A stretch of 64,000 bases of DNA from Flavobacteriales bacterium (GTDB lineage: Bacteria; Bacteroidota; Bacteroidia; Flavobacteriales_D; Sanyastnellaceae), in the NCBI GenBank assembly GCA_016780385.1, contig JADHLY010000003.1, positions 27,574 through 91,573 of the forward strand, written 5' to 3'. The translations under genes were made by a program, and so were the position numbers. Of this stretch, positions 1 to 8,397 are shown in pieces (the stretch's first letter is position 1; the number at the start of each line of letters is the position of its first letter). The notes beneath the pieces were generated by a model, which saw only the letters and a program-made list of their open reading frames with translations, made no database searches and was not told the origin of the DNA.

Positions 1-1251
1 GAAGACTACGACCGTGGTGTTGAAGCCATCCGCGACATTCTAAAGGGCAACATCAAAGACCTCGTTCGCACATACGACACAGCCATGCGCGAGGCGGCAG
101 AGCGCTTTGCATTTGAAGCTGCAGAAGACTTCAAGCGCCGCAAGGGGGCCCTCAAAAAATTCCAAGCCAAAAGCACCGTTGTCAATCCCAGCATCCACGA
201 CGTCGAGGTGTATTCCGTTGTGAGCGACCCCGCAGCTGGGTACGTCAACTTCATGAAGGTCATGGATGGCAGCATCGTTCACGGACAAACCATAGAGCTC
301 CGCAAAAGGCTCGAGGAAAGCGACCAAGACCTGCTCGAATATGGGATTTTGGAATTCCGCCGCAGGTTTGACCTGCACAGCCCAGAGATCTATACCAACC
401 TCGATGTGCGGCCCATTCTTGGCGACGTGAAATGGCACGTGCCCCAGCGCGGCGACAAAAAGCGGTTGATTGAGCTTTCCGAGCGCAATGCCAAGTACAC
501 CATGCTCGACAAGCGCAAGCAACAAGAGCAAGTGGACCCAGAGGCGGCACAAAACCGCATCATGGAGACCCTCCAAAAAGACCTCCACCTCAAAGAGCTT
601 CCGGTACACATCGAGTGCTTTGACAACTCCAACATCCAAGGCACCAACCCCGCATCGGCGTGTGTGGTGTTCAAGAAAGCCAAGCCCGCCAAAGCCGACT
701 ACAGAAAGTTCAACATCAAGACCGTCGAGGGACCCGACGACTTTGCATCCATGGCTGAAGTGGTGCACCGCCGATACAAGAGGCTCCGGGACGAAGGCGA
801 AGCACTGCCGCAACTGATCATCGTAGATGGTGGAAAAGGGCAGTTGTCCAGTGCCGTCGGTGCTTTGGAAGACTTAGGGCTCATGGGAAAGGTGGCCATC
901 ATCGGCATCGCGAAGCGTTTGGAGGAACTCTACTTTCCAGGAGACAGCATACCCCTGCACCTCGACAAGCGATCTGAATCATTGAAACTGATTCAACGCA
1001 TGCGCGACGAAGCCCACCGCTTCTCGCTGGAACACCACAGGAAGCGCAGGAGCGCCGCTGCTTTGCGCAGCGAATTGGACGACATCCCAGGCATAGGGCC
1101 CGCCACCCGCCACAAGCTGCTCGCTGCATTTGGCACAGTCGATGGAATCAAAGCCGCAAAAGAATCTGAGTTGCTTCGTGTCACCTCACTCAAGGTCATC
1201 CAAGCCATGCGCTCACACTGGTCAGAAGACACTGGCCAAGCATCAGAGTAA
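1..1251 (+). CDS. uvrC: UvrABC excinuclease subunit C, C-terminal part (5' end outside window)
   Basis: UvrC makes the dual incisions in nucleotide excision repair together with UvrB. The reading frame is open from base 1, so the N-terminal GIY-YIG nuclease domain lies upstream of the window. Visible here are the UvrB-interacting UVR region (FAFEAAEDFKRRKGALKKF), the RNase H-like 3' endonuclease domain (HIECFDNSNIQGTNPA, then LIIVDGGKGQLSSA) and C-terminal helix-hairpin-helix repeats (DIPGIGPATRHKLL). The first Met at base 85 is internal and is not the start. The gene ends convergently, 10 bp from the next gene. The identification is secure. Confidence 0.97.
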   Translation, partial: EDYDRGVEAIRDILKGNIKDLVRTYDTAMREAAERFAFEAAEDFKRRKGALKKFQAKSTVVNPSIHDVEVYSVVSDPAAGYVNFMKVMDGSIVHGQTIELRKRLEESDQDLLEYGILEFRRRFDLHSPEIYTNLDVRPILGDVKWHVPQRGDKKRLIELSERNAKYTMLDKRKQQEQVDPEAAQNRIMETLQKDLHLKELPVHIECFDNSNIQGTNPASACVVFKKAKPAKADYRKFNIKTVEGPDDFASMAEVVHRRYKRLRDEGEALPQLIIVDGGKGQLSSAVGALEDLGLMGKVAIIGIAKRLEELYFPGDSIPLHLDKRSESLKLIQRMRDEAHRFSLEHHRKRRSAAALRSELDDIPGIGPATRHKLLAAFGTVDGIKAAKESELLRVTSLKVIQAMRSHWSEDTGQASE

Positions 1252-1261
1252 GGAACCCTTG

Positions 1262-2374
1262 TCAGTGGGGGTTCGAAAACGCCGGATTGGACAGGAAGTC
1301 AGAGTCTGTCAGGGTGTGCAAAAACGCGATGAGGTCAGAGCGGTCTTGGCTGTCCAAGCCCAACCCGTAGTCCACGTTGTATTGCATCATCGGGTCCATG
1401 GAGGTGCTGGCCACTGCCCCGTGGTCATAATGGTCAATCACCTCATCGATGTTGGCAAAGCGGCCATCGTGCATGTAAGGGGCCGAGACCATGACATTGC
1501 GCAATGAGGGGGTTTTGAATTTGCCACGGTCTGCATCTTCTCCTGTCACGGCCATATAACCGATGTCCTCCATGTCCTCGTCGGCATCCAGCCCGTTGTT
1601 GCCAAACTGGTGACTGGCAAAGTCCAGACCACTGTGGCAATGGGCGCAGTCAGCACCACTAACCTCAGGGTTGAATGGGTCGAATTCATCGAAGAACAAC
1701 TGCCTCCCTCGCTCCTCGCTCTCTGTCAATGACGTCTCCCCCAGCAGCCATTGGTCGTACTTGCTGTTGTTGGACACCATGGTCAGCAAGAATTGCTCCA
1801 GGGCTTTGGCCATCCTCTCAGCGTTGATTTCGTCGGTCCCAAAAGCCCGGGTAAAGGCATGGCGATACTGCTCCAAGGCACTCAACTCGACGGTCAAGCT
1901 CTCCAGGTCTTCGTCCATTTCCAAGCCGTCCTCAACGGGATCAAGCACCTGTTCTCTCAGGGTTGCTGCACGGCCATCCCAGAAAAATCCATGGCCGTGG
2001 TTTTCATCGTGGTGAAGGTGCCAAGCCAGGTTCGAAAGGACCATGCTGTGTCGGGGCCCTTCAATGCCCTGAATGCCCGCACTAAAAACAGCCGCATCCG
2101 AGAAGTTGCGCTGCTGGGCGTGGCAGTCTGCACAGGCTTGGGTGTTGTCACCCGACATCCGCTTCTCGTGAAACAACATCCTGCCCAACTGCACCCCGGC
2201 TTCTGTGAGCGGGTTGTCCTCAGGCCATTGTGGTTCCGGAAAATGCCGAATGTCCAGATTGAATGGTGTTGGGTCCAAGACCACAGGCTCAATGGGGTCT
2301 AACACAGGGTCAGGGTTGCACCCCATCCACAACCCCACAAAGGCCGAAAAAAAGAAGAGACTTCTGCGTGTCAT
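1262..2374 (-). CDS. MbnH/MauG-type di-heme cytochrome c peroxidase family lipoprotein
   Basis: A 370-residue exported di-heme cytochrome. A lipoprotein signal ends at Cys19. Two c-type heme motifs are visible, CADCH at residues 81-85 and CAHCH at 243-247, and the family motif KTPSLRNV followed by APYMHDGRF lies near the C terminus. In the characterised MbnH enzymes a bis-Fe(IV) di-heme centre oxidises a tryptophan of the partner protein MbnP to kynurenine, making a copper site. The start codon overlaps the stop of the upstream MbnP-like gene by 4 bp, so the two are translationally coupled. A generic cytochrome c peroxidase is the alternative, but the partner gene favours MbnH. Confidence 0.85.
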   Translation of the reverse strand: MTRRSLFFFSAFVGLWMGCNPDPVLDPIEPVVLDPTPFNLDIRHFPEPQWPEDNPLTEAGVQLGRMLFHEKRMSGDNTQACADCHAQQRNFSDAAVFSAGIQGIEGPRHSMVLSNLAWHLHHDENHGHGFFWDGRAATLREQVLDPVEDGLEMDEDLESLTVELSALEQYRHAFTRAFGTDEINAERMAKALEQFLLTMVSNNSKYDQWLLGETSLTESEERGRQLFFDEFDPFNPEVSGADCAHCHSGLDFASHQFGNNGLDADEDMEDIGYMAVTGEDADRGKFKTPSLRNVMVSAPYMHDGRFANIDEVIDHYDHGAVASTSMDPMMQYNVDYGLGLDSQDRSDLIAFLHTLTDSDFLSNPAFSNPH

Positions 2375-3324
2375 CCCTGCACCCAGCGCCGGGTAAAACG
2401 ACCACCTTGGCCTGAAACCGTGATCAAAAATGCCCCTGCAGGAACGTCTTTGAGATCATAGGTCCGCGTTCCAGAAGGGATATTGGTTTGGCCCAAAGAG
2501 CGGCCCAACAAATCCAAAAGCTCCACTTGGACCACCGAGCCAAGAGGTGCGTCAAATTGAATGCGCGCACCGCCGTCCAAAGGCATCAGGTTAAACCCAA
2601 AATCCTGAGGCACGGTGGCCTCAACATTGCTCGCCCCAGGCAAGCGAAATACATGGTCAACAGTATTGTTACAGACCAAGACCGCTTCTCCGCTTTCTCC
2701 GTGGTTGATCAGGCCTGCTGACACAGAAAGGTCTTGGTAGAAGCCCAACACATCGGCTTCAACATCCAACACCAAAGTTCCGTCCTCCATGCTGGCCAAA
2801 ACCTCCATCTCTCCTGGGAAATGATTGTTGTCGCCCAATGCATGGATTTCGTGGGTGATGATGCCATTGATGCCTGCTCCGCCTTCCAATGCAACAAAGC
2901 GATAGCCCGCAGACCATCCCCAGTGCATGCTCGGCACCTGCGGCGCCAATGGGTGATCAGATGGCCAGGCAGCAGGGTCGGCGTGGTTGTTGTTGGGGTC
3001 AATACCCACACTAAACTTCAAGGATTCCACATTGGAAACCCCGTCAACCTCACCCAGAGCGTGGGCCACATCCTCGAAGGCGTCGGCCAACACGTAGGCA
3101 CCCTCGATGGGCGTCTCCATTCCTCCGTCGTGGACGAGGGTGAACATGCTGAGGTAATACTCTAAACGATTGATCTCGACCGCTTCACCCAAGATGGTGA
3201 CGACTTCCGCGTCCGCATTGAAATCCAACTGACCCACTTTGTGGTCAATGCGCAATTCAACAGGCGTTTGTGCCTGAACAAAGCCGGCAATGGCAACGAA
3301 AAAGAAAAAGAGTGCAGCCCGCAT
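2371..3324 (-). CDS. MbnP-like copper-binding protein with C-terminal T9SS sorting domain
   Basis: A 317-residue secreted protein with a signal peptide (cleavage near residue 19, FVQAQ). The MbnP-like domain spans roughly residues 20-215 and contains the conserved tryptophan patch H134-W135-G136-W137. In MbnP/CorA proteins a tryptophan of this domain is converted to kynurenine and helps bind copper. The last 75 residues form a Por-type sorting domain (VELLDLLGRSL, then GAFLITVSGQGGRFTRRWVQG-type end), which implies export through T9SS and anchoring or release at the surface. It is the first gene of a two-gene operon with the MbnH-like cytochrome. Copper binding is inferred from family and context. 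Confidence 0.82.
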   Translation of the reverse strand: MRAALFFFFVAIAGFVQAQTPVELRIDHKVGQLDFNADAEVVTILGEAVEINRLEYYLSMFTLVHDGGMETPIEGAYVLADAFEDVAHALGEVDGVSNVESLKFSVGIDPNNNHADPAAWPSDHPLAPQVPSMHWGWSAGYRFVALEGGAGINGIITHEIHALGDNNHFPGEMEVLASMEDGTLVLDVEADVLGFYQDLSVSAGLINHGESGEAVLVCNNTVDHVFRLPGASNVEATVPQDFGFNLMPLDGGARIQFDAPLGSVVQVELLDLLGRSLGQTNIPSGTRTYDLKDVPAGAFLITVSGQGGRFTRRWVQG

Positions 3325-3375
3325 AGTCTGACAGAGTTATAGAGTCCAAGGTGAAAATACGAAAATTCCTGCGCA

Positions 3376-3383
3376 TAGCTTTG
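3376..3383 (+). promoter_or_regulatory. -7 box of thiL (TAGCTTTG), 4 nt from the start codon
   Basis: An exact TAnnTTTG match to the Bacteroidota sigma-70 -7 element, ending 4 nt before the thiL ATG. The predicted transcription start falls on or next to the start codon, so the transcript is probably leaderless. No convincing TTG -33 element is present at the usual spacing. Confidence 0.5.
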
Positions 3384-3387
3384 TGCC

Positions 3388-4434
3388 ATGGACGCGGAAC
3401 GCACAGAAATAGGTACCATCGGCGAATTTGGCCTTATTGCTGAACTCACCAAGGACATCAAGCTTCAACATCCGCGCACGGTCCTTGGTGTAGGGGATGA
3501 TGCCGCGATCGTGGCCCCACCTGCTTCGGGGAAGCAAACCGTGGTCAGCACCGATTTGCTGTGCGAAGGGATTCATTTCGACCTGATGTATGCCCCGCTC
3601 AAGCACTTGGGCTACAAAGCCATTGTGGTCAACCTGAGCGATTTGTGTGCCATGAATGCACTGCCGACCCATGTGGTGGTCGGCCTCGCCCTCTCTAACC
3701 GATTTAGCGTTGAAGCCGCCAAGGAGTTGTACGCCGGCATGAAGCTCGCTTGTGAGCGCTACAAGGTGGATTTGATCGGCGGAGACACCACCAGCTCAAA
3801 GTCTGGTCTGATGATTTCTGTGACCGCTTTCGGGGAGGTAGAAAAGGACAAGGCAACCCTCCGGAATGGTGCAAAGGCAGGGGATCTCGTGTTGGTGAGC
3901 GGAGAACTTGGGGGGGCCTTCATGGGCCTTCAGGTGCTCGAACGTGAAAAACACGTGTTTCAAGAGGCGCCAGGTGCACAACCCGATTTGACGGGCTTTG
4001 ACGGATTGCTCGAGCGCCAGCTCAAGCCCGAAGCACGCGTAGACGTCGTCGAAGAACTGGCCAAGCTTGAAGTCGTTCCAACATCCATGATCGACATCTC
4101 AGACGGTCTCGCATCCGAAGCCCTGCACATTGCATCGGCATCGGGATGTGGCGTTCGTTTGCACGAGGACAAAATTCCCATGGGCGAAAAGATGTACGAG
4201 ACGGCCCGGGCATTCAATTTGGACCCCACCCTGTGCACCCTCAGCGGTGGCGAGGACTACGAATTGCTCTTCACAGTGCCGCAAGACCGTTTCGAACACT
4301 TCAAAAACCACCCCATGTTCTCCATTGTAGGCTACATGACGGACGACCCTAACGAGCGCACCCTCATCACGCGCAACGGGATGGAGACCGAACTCAAGGC
4401 GCAAGGCTGGGACGGCTTCAAAGAGGAAGAATAA
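3388..4434 (+). CDS. thiL: Thiamine-monophosphate kinase
   Basis: ThiL phosphorylates thiamine monophosphate to thiamine diphosphate with ATP, the last step of cofactor synthesis. The 348-residue length fits the family. The N-terminal AIR-synthase-like half carries the metal/ATP motifs VLGVGDDAAIV and VSTDLLCEGIHFD, followed by NLSDLCAMNA and LIGGDTT. The C-terminal half has DISDGLASEALHIA and LSGGEDYELLFTV. It is divergent from the MbnP-like gene and is followed by the suf promoter. No other thiamine genes are nearby. The ATG lies directly below a -7 box. Confidence 0.96.
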   Translation: MDAERTEIGTIGEFGLIAELTKDIKLQHPRTVLGVGDDAAIVAPPASGKQTVVSTDLLCEGIHFDLMYAPLKHLGYKAIVVNLSDLCAMNALPTHVVVGLALSNRFSVEAAKELYAGMKLACERYKVDLIGGDTTSSKSGLMISVTAFGEVEKDKATLRNGAKAGDLVLVSGELGGAFMGLQVLEREKHVFQEAPGAQPDLTGFDGLLERQLKPEARVDVVEELAKLEVVPTSMIDISDGLASEALHIASASGCGVRLHEDKIPMGEKMYETARAFNLDPTLCTLSGGEDYELLFTVPQDRFEHFKNHPMFSIVGYMTDDPNERTLITRNGMETELKAQGWDGFKEEE

Positions 4435-4470
4435 CCCTCCTTATGCCCTTTGGCGAACTTTGACGTTCGT

Positions 4471-4491
4471 TATTTGGACTGCGTCCAAATA
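4471..4491. promoter_or_regulatory. Perfect 21-bp palindrome over the suf promoter -33 region (candidate operator)
   Basis: Arms TATTTGGAC (4471-4479) and GTCCAAATA (4483-4491) are perfect inverted repeats around a TGC centre. The left arm contains the putative -33 TTTG at 4473-4476. Its size and position fit a dimeric repressor site. An Rrf2/IscR- or SufR-like regulator of Fe-S genes is a plausible ligand, but the identity of the regulator is inference. Confidence 0.6.
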
Positions 4492-4506
4492 GCCTCATTA
4501 CCTTTG
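4473..4506 (+). promoter_or_regulatory. Promoter of the suf operon
   Basis: A TTTG at 4473-4476 is separated by 22 nt from TACCTTTG at 4499-4506, which matches the Bacteroidota -33/-7 consensus. The leader to the sufA ATG at 4549 is about 40 nt. The -33 element lies inside the 21-bp palindrome, so binding there would block RNA polymerase. Confidence 0.65.
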
Positions 4507-4548
4507 CGCACCATACCCTGAAAGGGGGATTTTTATTAGGACCAACGG

Positions 4549-4875
4549 ATGATCACTGTCCACGAAAATGCACGCGACCAGGTGCGACGCCTGATGGCTG
4601 AAGATGGCTCCCCCGAAGGCAGCTTCGTGAGGGTAGGCGTTAAAGGGGGCGGTTGTAGTGGCCTCATGTACGAATTGACTTTCGACCATGAGCTCAAAGA
4701 AGGGGACCAAACCTTCGAAGACAATGGCGTGAAAGTCGTGGTCGATCGCAAAAGCTTTTTGTACCTCGTCGGCACGGAACTCCAGTACTCTGGGGGGCTG
4801 AACGGCAAGGGTTTTGTGTTTCACAATCCGAACGCCAACAGAACTTGTGGCTGCGGAGAGAGTTTCTCCATTTGA
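4549..4875 (+). CDS. sufA: A-type iron-sulfur carrier (SufA/IscA/HesB family)
   Basis: A 108-residue A-type carrier that takes Fe-S clusters from the SufBCD scaffold and passes them to target proteins. The three cluster-binding cysteines are visible: one in [13 protein letters not shown] and two in the C-terminal [10 protein letters not shown]. Family length is about 105-120 residues. It is the first gene of the suf operon, with a dedicated promoter and palindromic operator about 60 bp upstream. sufB follows after 16 bp. The symbol sufA is assigned by context; sequence alone cannot separate SufA from IscA or ErpA. Confidence 0.93.
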   Translation: MITVHENARDQVRRLMAEDGSPEGSFVRVGVKGGGCSGLMYELTFDHELKEGDQTFEDNGVKVVVDRKSFLYLVGTELQYSGGLNGKGFVFHNPNANRTCGCGESFSI

Positions 4876-4891
4876 GGCAACAACCGACCGA

Positions 4892-6340
4892 ATGAGCGCC
4901 GCAGAGGAAAACCCGCTTTTGGATGAGTTCACCCGCAAGGAGTATGAATTCGGCTTCACGACGGACATCGATGCAGATACACTTGCACCGGGGCTCAATG
5001 AAGAGGTCATCCGCATCATCAGCAAGAAAAAGAACGAGCCAGAGTGGATGCTCAATTGGAGGCTGGAGGCCTTTAGCGTCTGGCAAACCATGGAAGAACC
5101 GGAATGGGCACATGTTCAGTACAAGAAGCCCGACTACCAGGCCATCAGCTATTACAGCGCGCCCAAATCCAAGGCACCCCTGGGTTCCCTCGATGAAGTC
5201 GATCCGGAGTTGCGGGCGACCATGGACAAGCTCGGCATCTCCATGGAGGAGCAGAAACGCCTTTCTGGCGTCGCTGTGGACTTCGTGATGGACAGTGTCT
5301 CCGTCGCCACCTCTTTCAAGGACAAGTTGGCCGAACTCGGCATCATCTTCTGTTCCATGAGTGAGGCCATTCAGGAACACCCCGAGCTGGTGAAGCAACA
5401 CCTCGGTACTGTAGTGCCGGTCAAGGACAATTTCTTCTCCGCGCTCAACGCTGCGGTCTTCACCGACGGGTCTTTCTGCTACATCCCCAAGGGCGCTAGG
5501 TGCCCCATGGAATTGTCGACCTACTTCCGCATCAACGAAGCGGGAACCGGTCAATTCGAGCGCACACTCGTGGTCGCCGAAGCGGGCAGCTATGTGAGCT
5601 ACCTCGAAGGCTGCACGGCACCGCAGCGCGATGAAAACCAACTGCACGCAGCGGTGGTAGAGCTGATCGCCAAGGACGACGCCGAAATCAAATACAGCAC
5701 GGTCCAGAATTGGTACCCCGGTGACGCCGAAGGCAAAGGAGGCGTCTTCAACTTCGTCACCAAGCGTGGCATCTGTGAAGCCCGCGCGAAAATCAGCTGG
5801 ACCCAAGTTGAAACGGGTTCTGCCGTCACCTGGAAATACCCCAGCTGCATCCTGAAAGGCGATGGCAGCGTGGGCGAATTCTATTCCGTGGCTGTCACCA
5901 ACAACGCACAGCAGGCCGATACCGGTACCAAGATGATCCACCTCGGTGCCAACACGCATTCGACCATCATATCCAAGGGGATTTCCGCCGGAAACAGCCA
6001 AAACAGCTACCGCGGCCTCGTCCAAATCGGACCCCGCGCCCGCAATGCCCGGAACTTTTCGCAGTGTGACTCGCTCTTGATGACCGACACAAGCGGTGCC
6101 CACACGTTCCCGTACATCGAGACGAAGAACCCCACCGCCCACGTCGAACACGAAGCGACCACGTCCCGCATCGGAGAAGACCAAATCTTTTACTGCCTTC
6201 AACGCGGCCTCACCGAGGAGCAAGCCATCGGACTGATTGTCAATGGCTACGCCAAAGAAGTCCTCAACAAACTGCCCATGGAGTTCGCCGTGGAAGCCCG
6301 CAAATTGCTCGCCATCTCCCTCGAAGGGAGCGTGGGTTGA
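4892..6340 (+). CDS. sufB: Fe-S cluster assembly scaffold subunit SufB
   Basis: SufB is the core scaffold of the SufBC2D complex, on which new [4Fe-4S] clusters form from SufS/SufE sulfur. The chosen ATG at 4892 gives 482 residues, the usual family size; the longer frame from 4814 would run back into sufA. Conserved blocks include [44 protein letters not shown] and the C-terminal [16 protein letters not shown]. It sits between sufA and sufC in the operon. Identification is secure. Confidence 0.97.
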   Translation: MSAAEENPLLDEFTRKEYEFGFTTDIDADTLAPGLNEEVIRIISKKKNEPEWMLNWRLEAFSVWQTMEEPEWAHVQYKKPDYQAISYYSAPKSKAPLGSLDEVDPELRATMDKLGISMEEQKRLSGVAVDFVMDSVSVATSFKDKLAELGIIFCSMSEAIQEHPELVKQHLGTVVPVKDNFFSALNAAVFTDGSFCYIPKGARCPMELSTYFRINEAGTGQFERTLVVAEAGSYVSYLEGCTAPQRDENQLHAAVVELIAKDDAEIKYSTVQNWYPGDAEGKGGVFNFVTKRGICEARAKISWTQVETGSAVTWKYPSCILKGDGSVGEFYSVAVTNNAQQADTGTKMIHLGANTHSTIISKGISAGNSQNSYRGLVQIGPRARNARNFSQCDSLLMTDTSGAHTFPYIETKNPTAHVEHEATTSRIGEDQIFYCLQRGLTEEQAIGLIVNGYAKEVLNKLPMEFAVEARKLLAISLEGSVG

Positions 6341-6361
6341 ATACGCCATCCCGATCCAACC

Positions 6362-7123
6362 ATGCTCAAGATCGAAAACCTCCACGCCCGCATCGGCGAT
6401 ACCGAAATCCTCAAGGGCCTGACCCTCAGCCTTGGGACAGGAGAAGTGCACGCCATCATGGGACCCAATGGCTCCGGAAAGAGCACCTTGGCGAGCATCC
6501 TCGCCGGGCGTGAAGACTATGAAGTCACGGCAGGCAGCATCACTTTTGACGGGGTCGACCTGCTCGAACTCGATGCCACAGAACGCGCTGTTGCTGGCAT
6601 CTTCCTCGCCTTTCAATACCCGGTGGAAATCCCCGGTGTGTCCAACATCAACTTCCTGCGGACCGCCCTGAATAGCATCCGCGAACAGCGCGAAGAAGCC
6701 CCCATCTCCGGCAAGGATTTCCTCGCCAAGGTCAAGGCTTGTGCCCAACTGGTCGAACTTGACGGCAAGCTGCGGGACCGCTCGGTCAACGAAGGCTTCA
6801 GCGGCGGTGAAAAGAAGCGCAACGAAGTCTTCCAAATGGCCATGCTCGAGCCGCGCCTCGCCGTGCTCGACGAAACGGACAGTGGACTGGATATCGATGC
6901 CTTGCGCATTGTCTCCCACGGCGTCAACAGCATGCGCTCCGCAGACCGCAGCTTCCTGGTCATCACGCACTATCAGCGCCTGTTGGACCACATCGTGCCC
7001 GACCATGTGCACGTGCTTGCCGGTGGCCGCATTGTGCACAGCGGAGGCAAGGAACTCGCCCTCGAACTCGAAGAGAAGGGGTACGATTGGATTGTCGACG
7101 CGCAAGCCACCGAACAGGCATGA
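6362..7123 (+). CDS. sufC: Fe-S assembly ATPase SufC
   Basis: A 253-residue cytosolic ABC-type ATPase that drives conformational change of the SufB-SufD scaffold. Walker A is GPNGSGKST, the signature motif is FSGGEKKRNE and Walker B is LAVLDETDSGLD, followed by a switch histidine in VITHYQRLL. It has no membrane segments, as expected for SufC rather than a transporter ATPase. The start lies 21 bp after sufB. The stop overlaps the sufD start by 4 bp (ATGA), so the two are translationally coupled. Confidence 0.97.
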   Translation: MLKIENLHARIGDTEILKGLTLSLGTGEVHAIMGPNGSGKSTLASILAGREDYEVTAGSITFDGVDLLELDATERAVAGIFLAFQYPVEIPGVSNINFLRTALNSIREQREEAPISGKDFLAKVKACAQLVELDGKLRDRSVNEGFSGGEKKRNEVFQMAMLEPRLAVLDETDSGLDIDALRIVSHGVNSMRSADRSFLVITHYQRLLDHIVPDHVHVLAGGRIVHSGGKELALELEEKGYDWIVDAQATEQA

Positions 7124-8397
7124 GCGAAGTGGCCACACCTTCCAAGCACGCGGTACTCGCCACCCGCATTACCGATGCGTGCTCGGCGCATGGTGTCGTG
7201 GGAGAAGGGAATCCACAGGCCATCGCGGCACTGGAGGCCTTGCCCTACCCGACCACCCGACAAGAGCGCTGGAAATACACCCGCGTCACCCGTCTCTTGG
7301 ACATCGCGCCACAGGCCACTCCTGCAGGCACCCTCCCGGAACCCGTGCTGGCCGGACTCGATGCCCACACCCTCACATTTGTAGCGGGCCAATACATGGG
7401 CGACGACATCCTCGACGAAGGGCCTGAAGGCTGCTTTGTGGGCCCTCGCTCTGTGGCGCTCGAGCGATACCCCCAACGGGTCCTCGAGGGCTCAACCGAT
7501 GGGTTTGCCACTACCGAATGGTTTGCCGCCTTGCAGTCTGCCGCTCCGCAAGACGGCGGTTGTGTCATTGTTCCCGCCGGTCATCGGTTGGAACGGCCTG
7601 TTGTGCTCCGCCATCACATGCCCAGCGGAATCGGCGTTGCCCAGCCTGAGCACCTCTTCCTGATCGGAGACGGCGCCACAGCAGAAGGCATCATCTGGTC
7701 AGACAGCGCCACTGACGCGGCCGGACTCCTGAACGGCGCCATCACAGCCAAAGTGGGCGACATGGCTGATTTCTCCCTCGAAATCGTGCAGGATGAGCCT
7801 GGTGAATTGCACCACATTGGTCACCACCACTTCACGCAAGGGGCCAATAGCAAGCTCACCGTTCGCACCGCGACAGCCAATGCCCATTGGCTCCGCAACG
7901 ACCTGCACATCGTCCAAGACGGTGTTCACGCAGACAGCACCTTCCACGGATGCTACCTGCCCAACGGTCAACAGTTTGTGGATCATCACACCCGCATCGA
8001 TCACGCCCACCCGGACGGCCGTTCCAACGAGCTCTACAAAGGCCTTGCGGCAGACCGGTCCACTGCGGTCTTCAATGGCAAGATCATGGTCCACAAGGAT
8101 GCCCAGCGCATCGAAGCCTACCAGAGCAACCGCAACCTCTTATTGGGAGAGCAAGCGGCCATGTACGCCAAGCCTGAATTGGAAATTTACGCGGACGATG
8201 TTCGGTGCAGCCACGGTTGTACCACAGGACAATTCGACCGCGAAGCCCTGTTCTATCTGCGCTCGCGCGGCATGACAGAAACCGCAGCACACAATTTGCT
8301 CGTACAAGCGTTCCTCGCCGAAGTCCTCGACGGCTTCCGCGAAGAAATCCGCGACTACGTGCACGACGTGTACGCCCGCAGGCTGGGCTGGAGCTGA
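7120..8397 (+). CDS. sufD: Fe-S assembly scaffold subunit SufD
   Basis: SufD pairs with SufB in the SufBC2D scaffold and is needed for iron acquisition into the cluster. The 425-residue product starts at an ATG overlapping the sufC stop; an upstream in-frame start at 7087 is less likely. The family core is clear: a beta-helix middle part (GATAEGIIWSD) and the C-terminal signature ADDVRCSHGCTTGQFDREA with ETAAHNLLVQAF. The TGA stop shares its last base with the ATG of the next gene. Divergence in the N-terminal part is normal for this subunit. Confidence 0.95.
   Translation: MSEVATPSKHAVLATRITDACSAHGVVGEGNPQAIAALEALPYPTTRQERWKYTRVTRLLDIAPQATPAGTLPEPVLAGLDAHTLTFVAGQYMGDDILDEGPEGCFVGPRSVALERYPQRVLEGSTDGFATTEWFAALQSAAPQDGGCVIVPAGHRLERPVVLRHHMPSGIGVAQPEHLFLIGDGATAEGIIWSDSATDAAGLLNGAITAKVGDMADFSLEIVQDEPGELHHIGHHHFTQGANSKLTVRTATANAHWLRNDLHIVQDGVHADSTFHGCYLPNGQQFVDHHTRIDHAHPDGRSNELYKGLAADRSTAVFNGKIMVHKDAQRIEAYQSNRNLLLGEQAAMYAKPELEIYADDVRCSHGCTTGQFDREALFYLRSRGMTETAAHNLLVQAFLAEVLDGFREEIRDYVHDVYARRLGWS

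Noticed and set aside
4694-7138. 814-codon open frame on the minus strand across sufB and sufC
   Set aside because: It is a shadow of GC-rich coding sequence on the plus strand. It has no recognised motif, and SufB/SufC are unambiguous.
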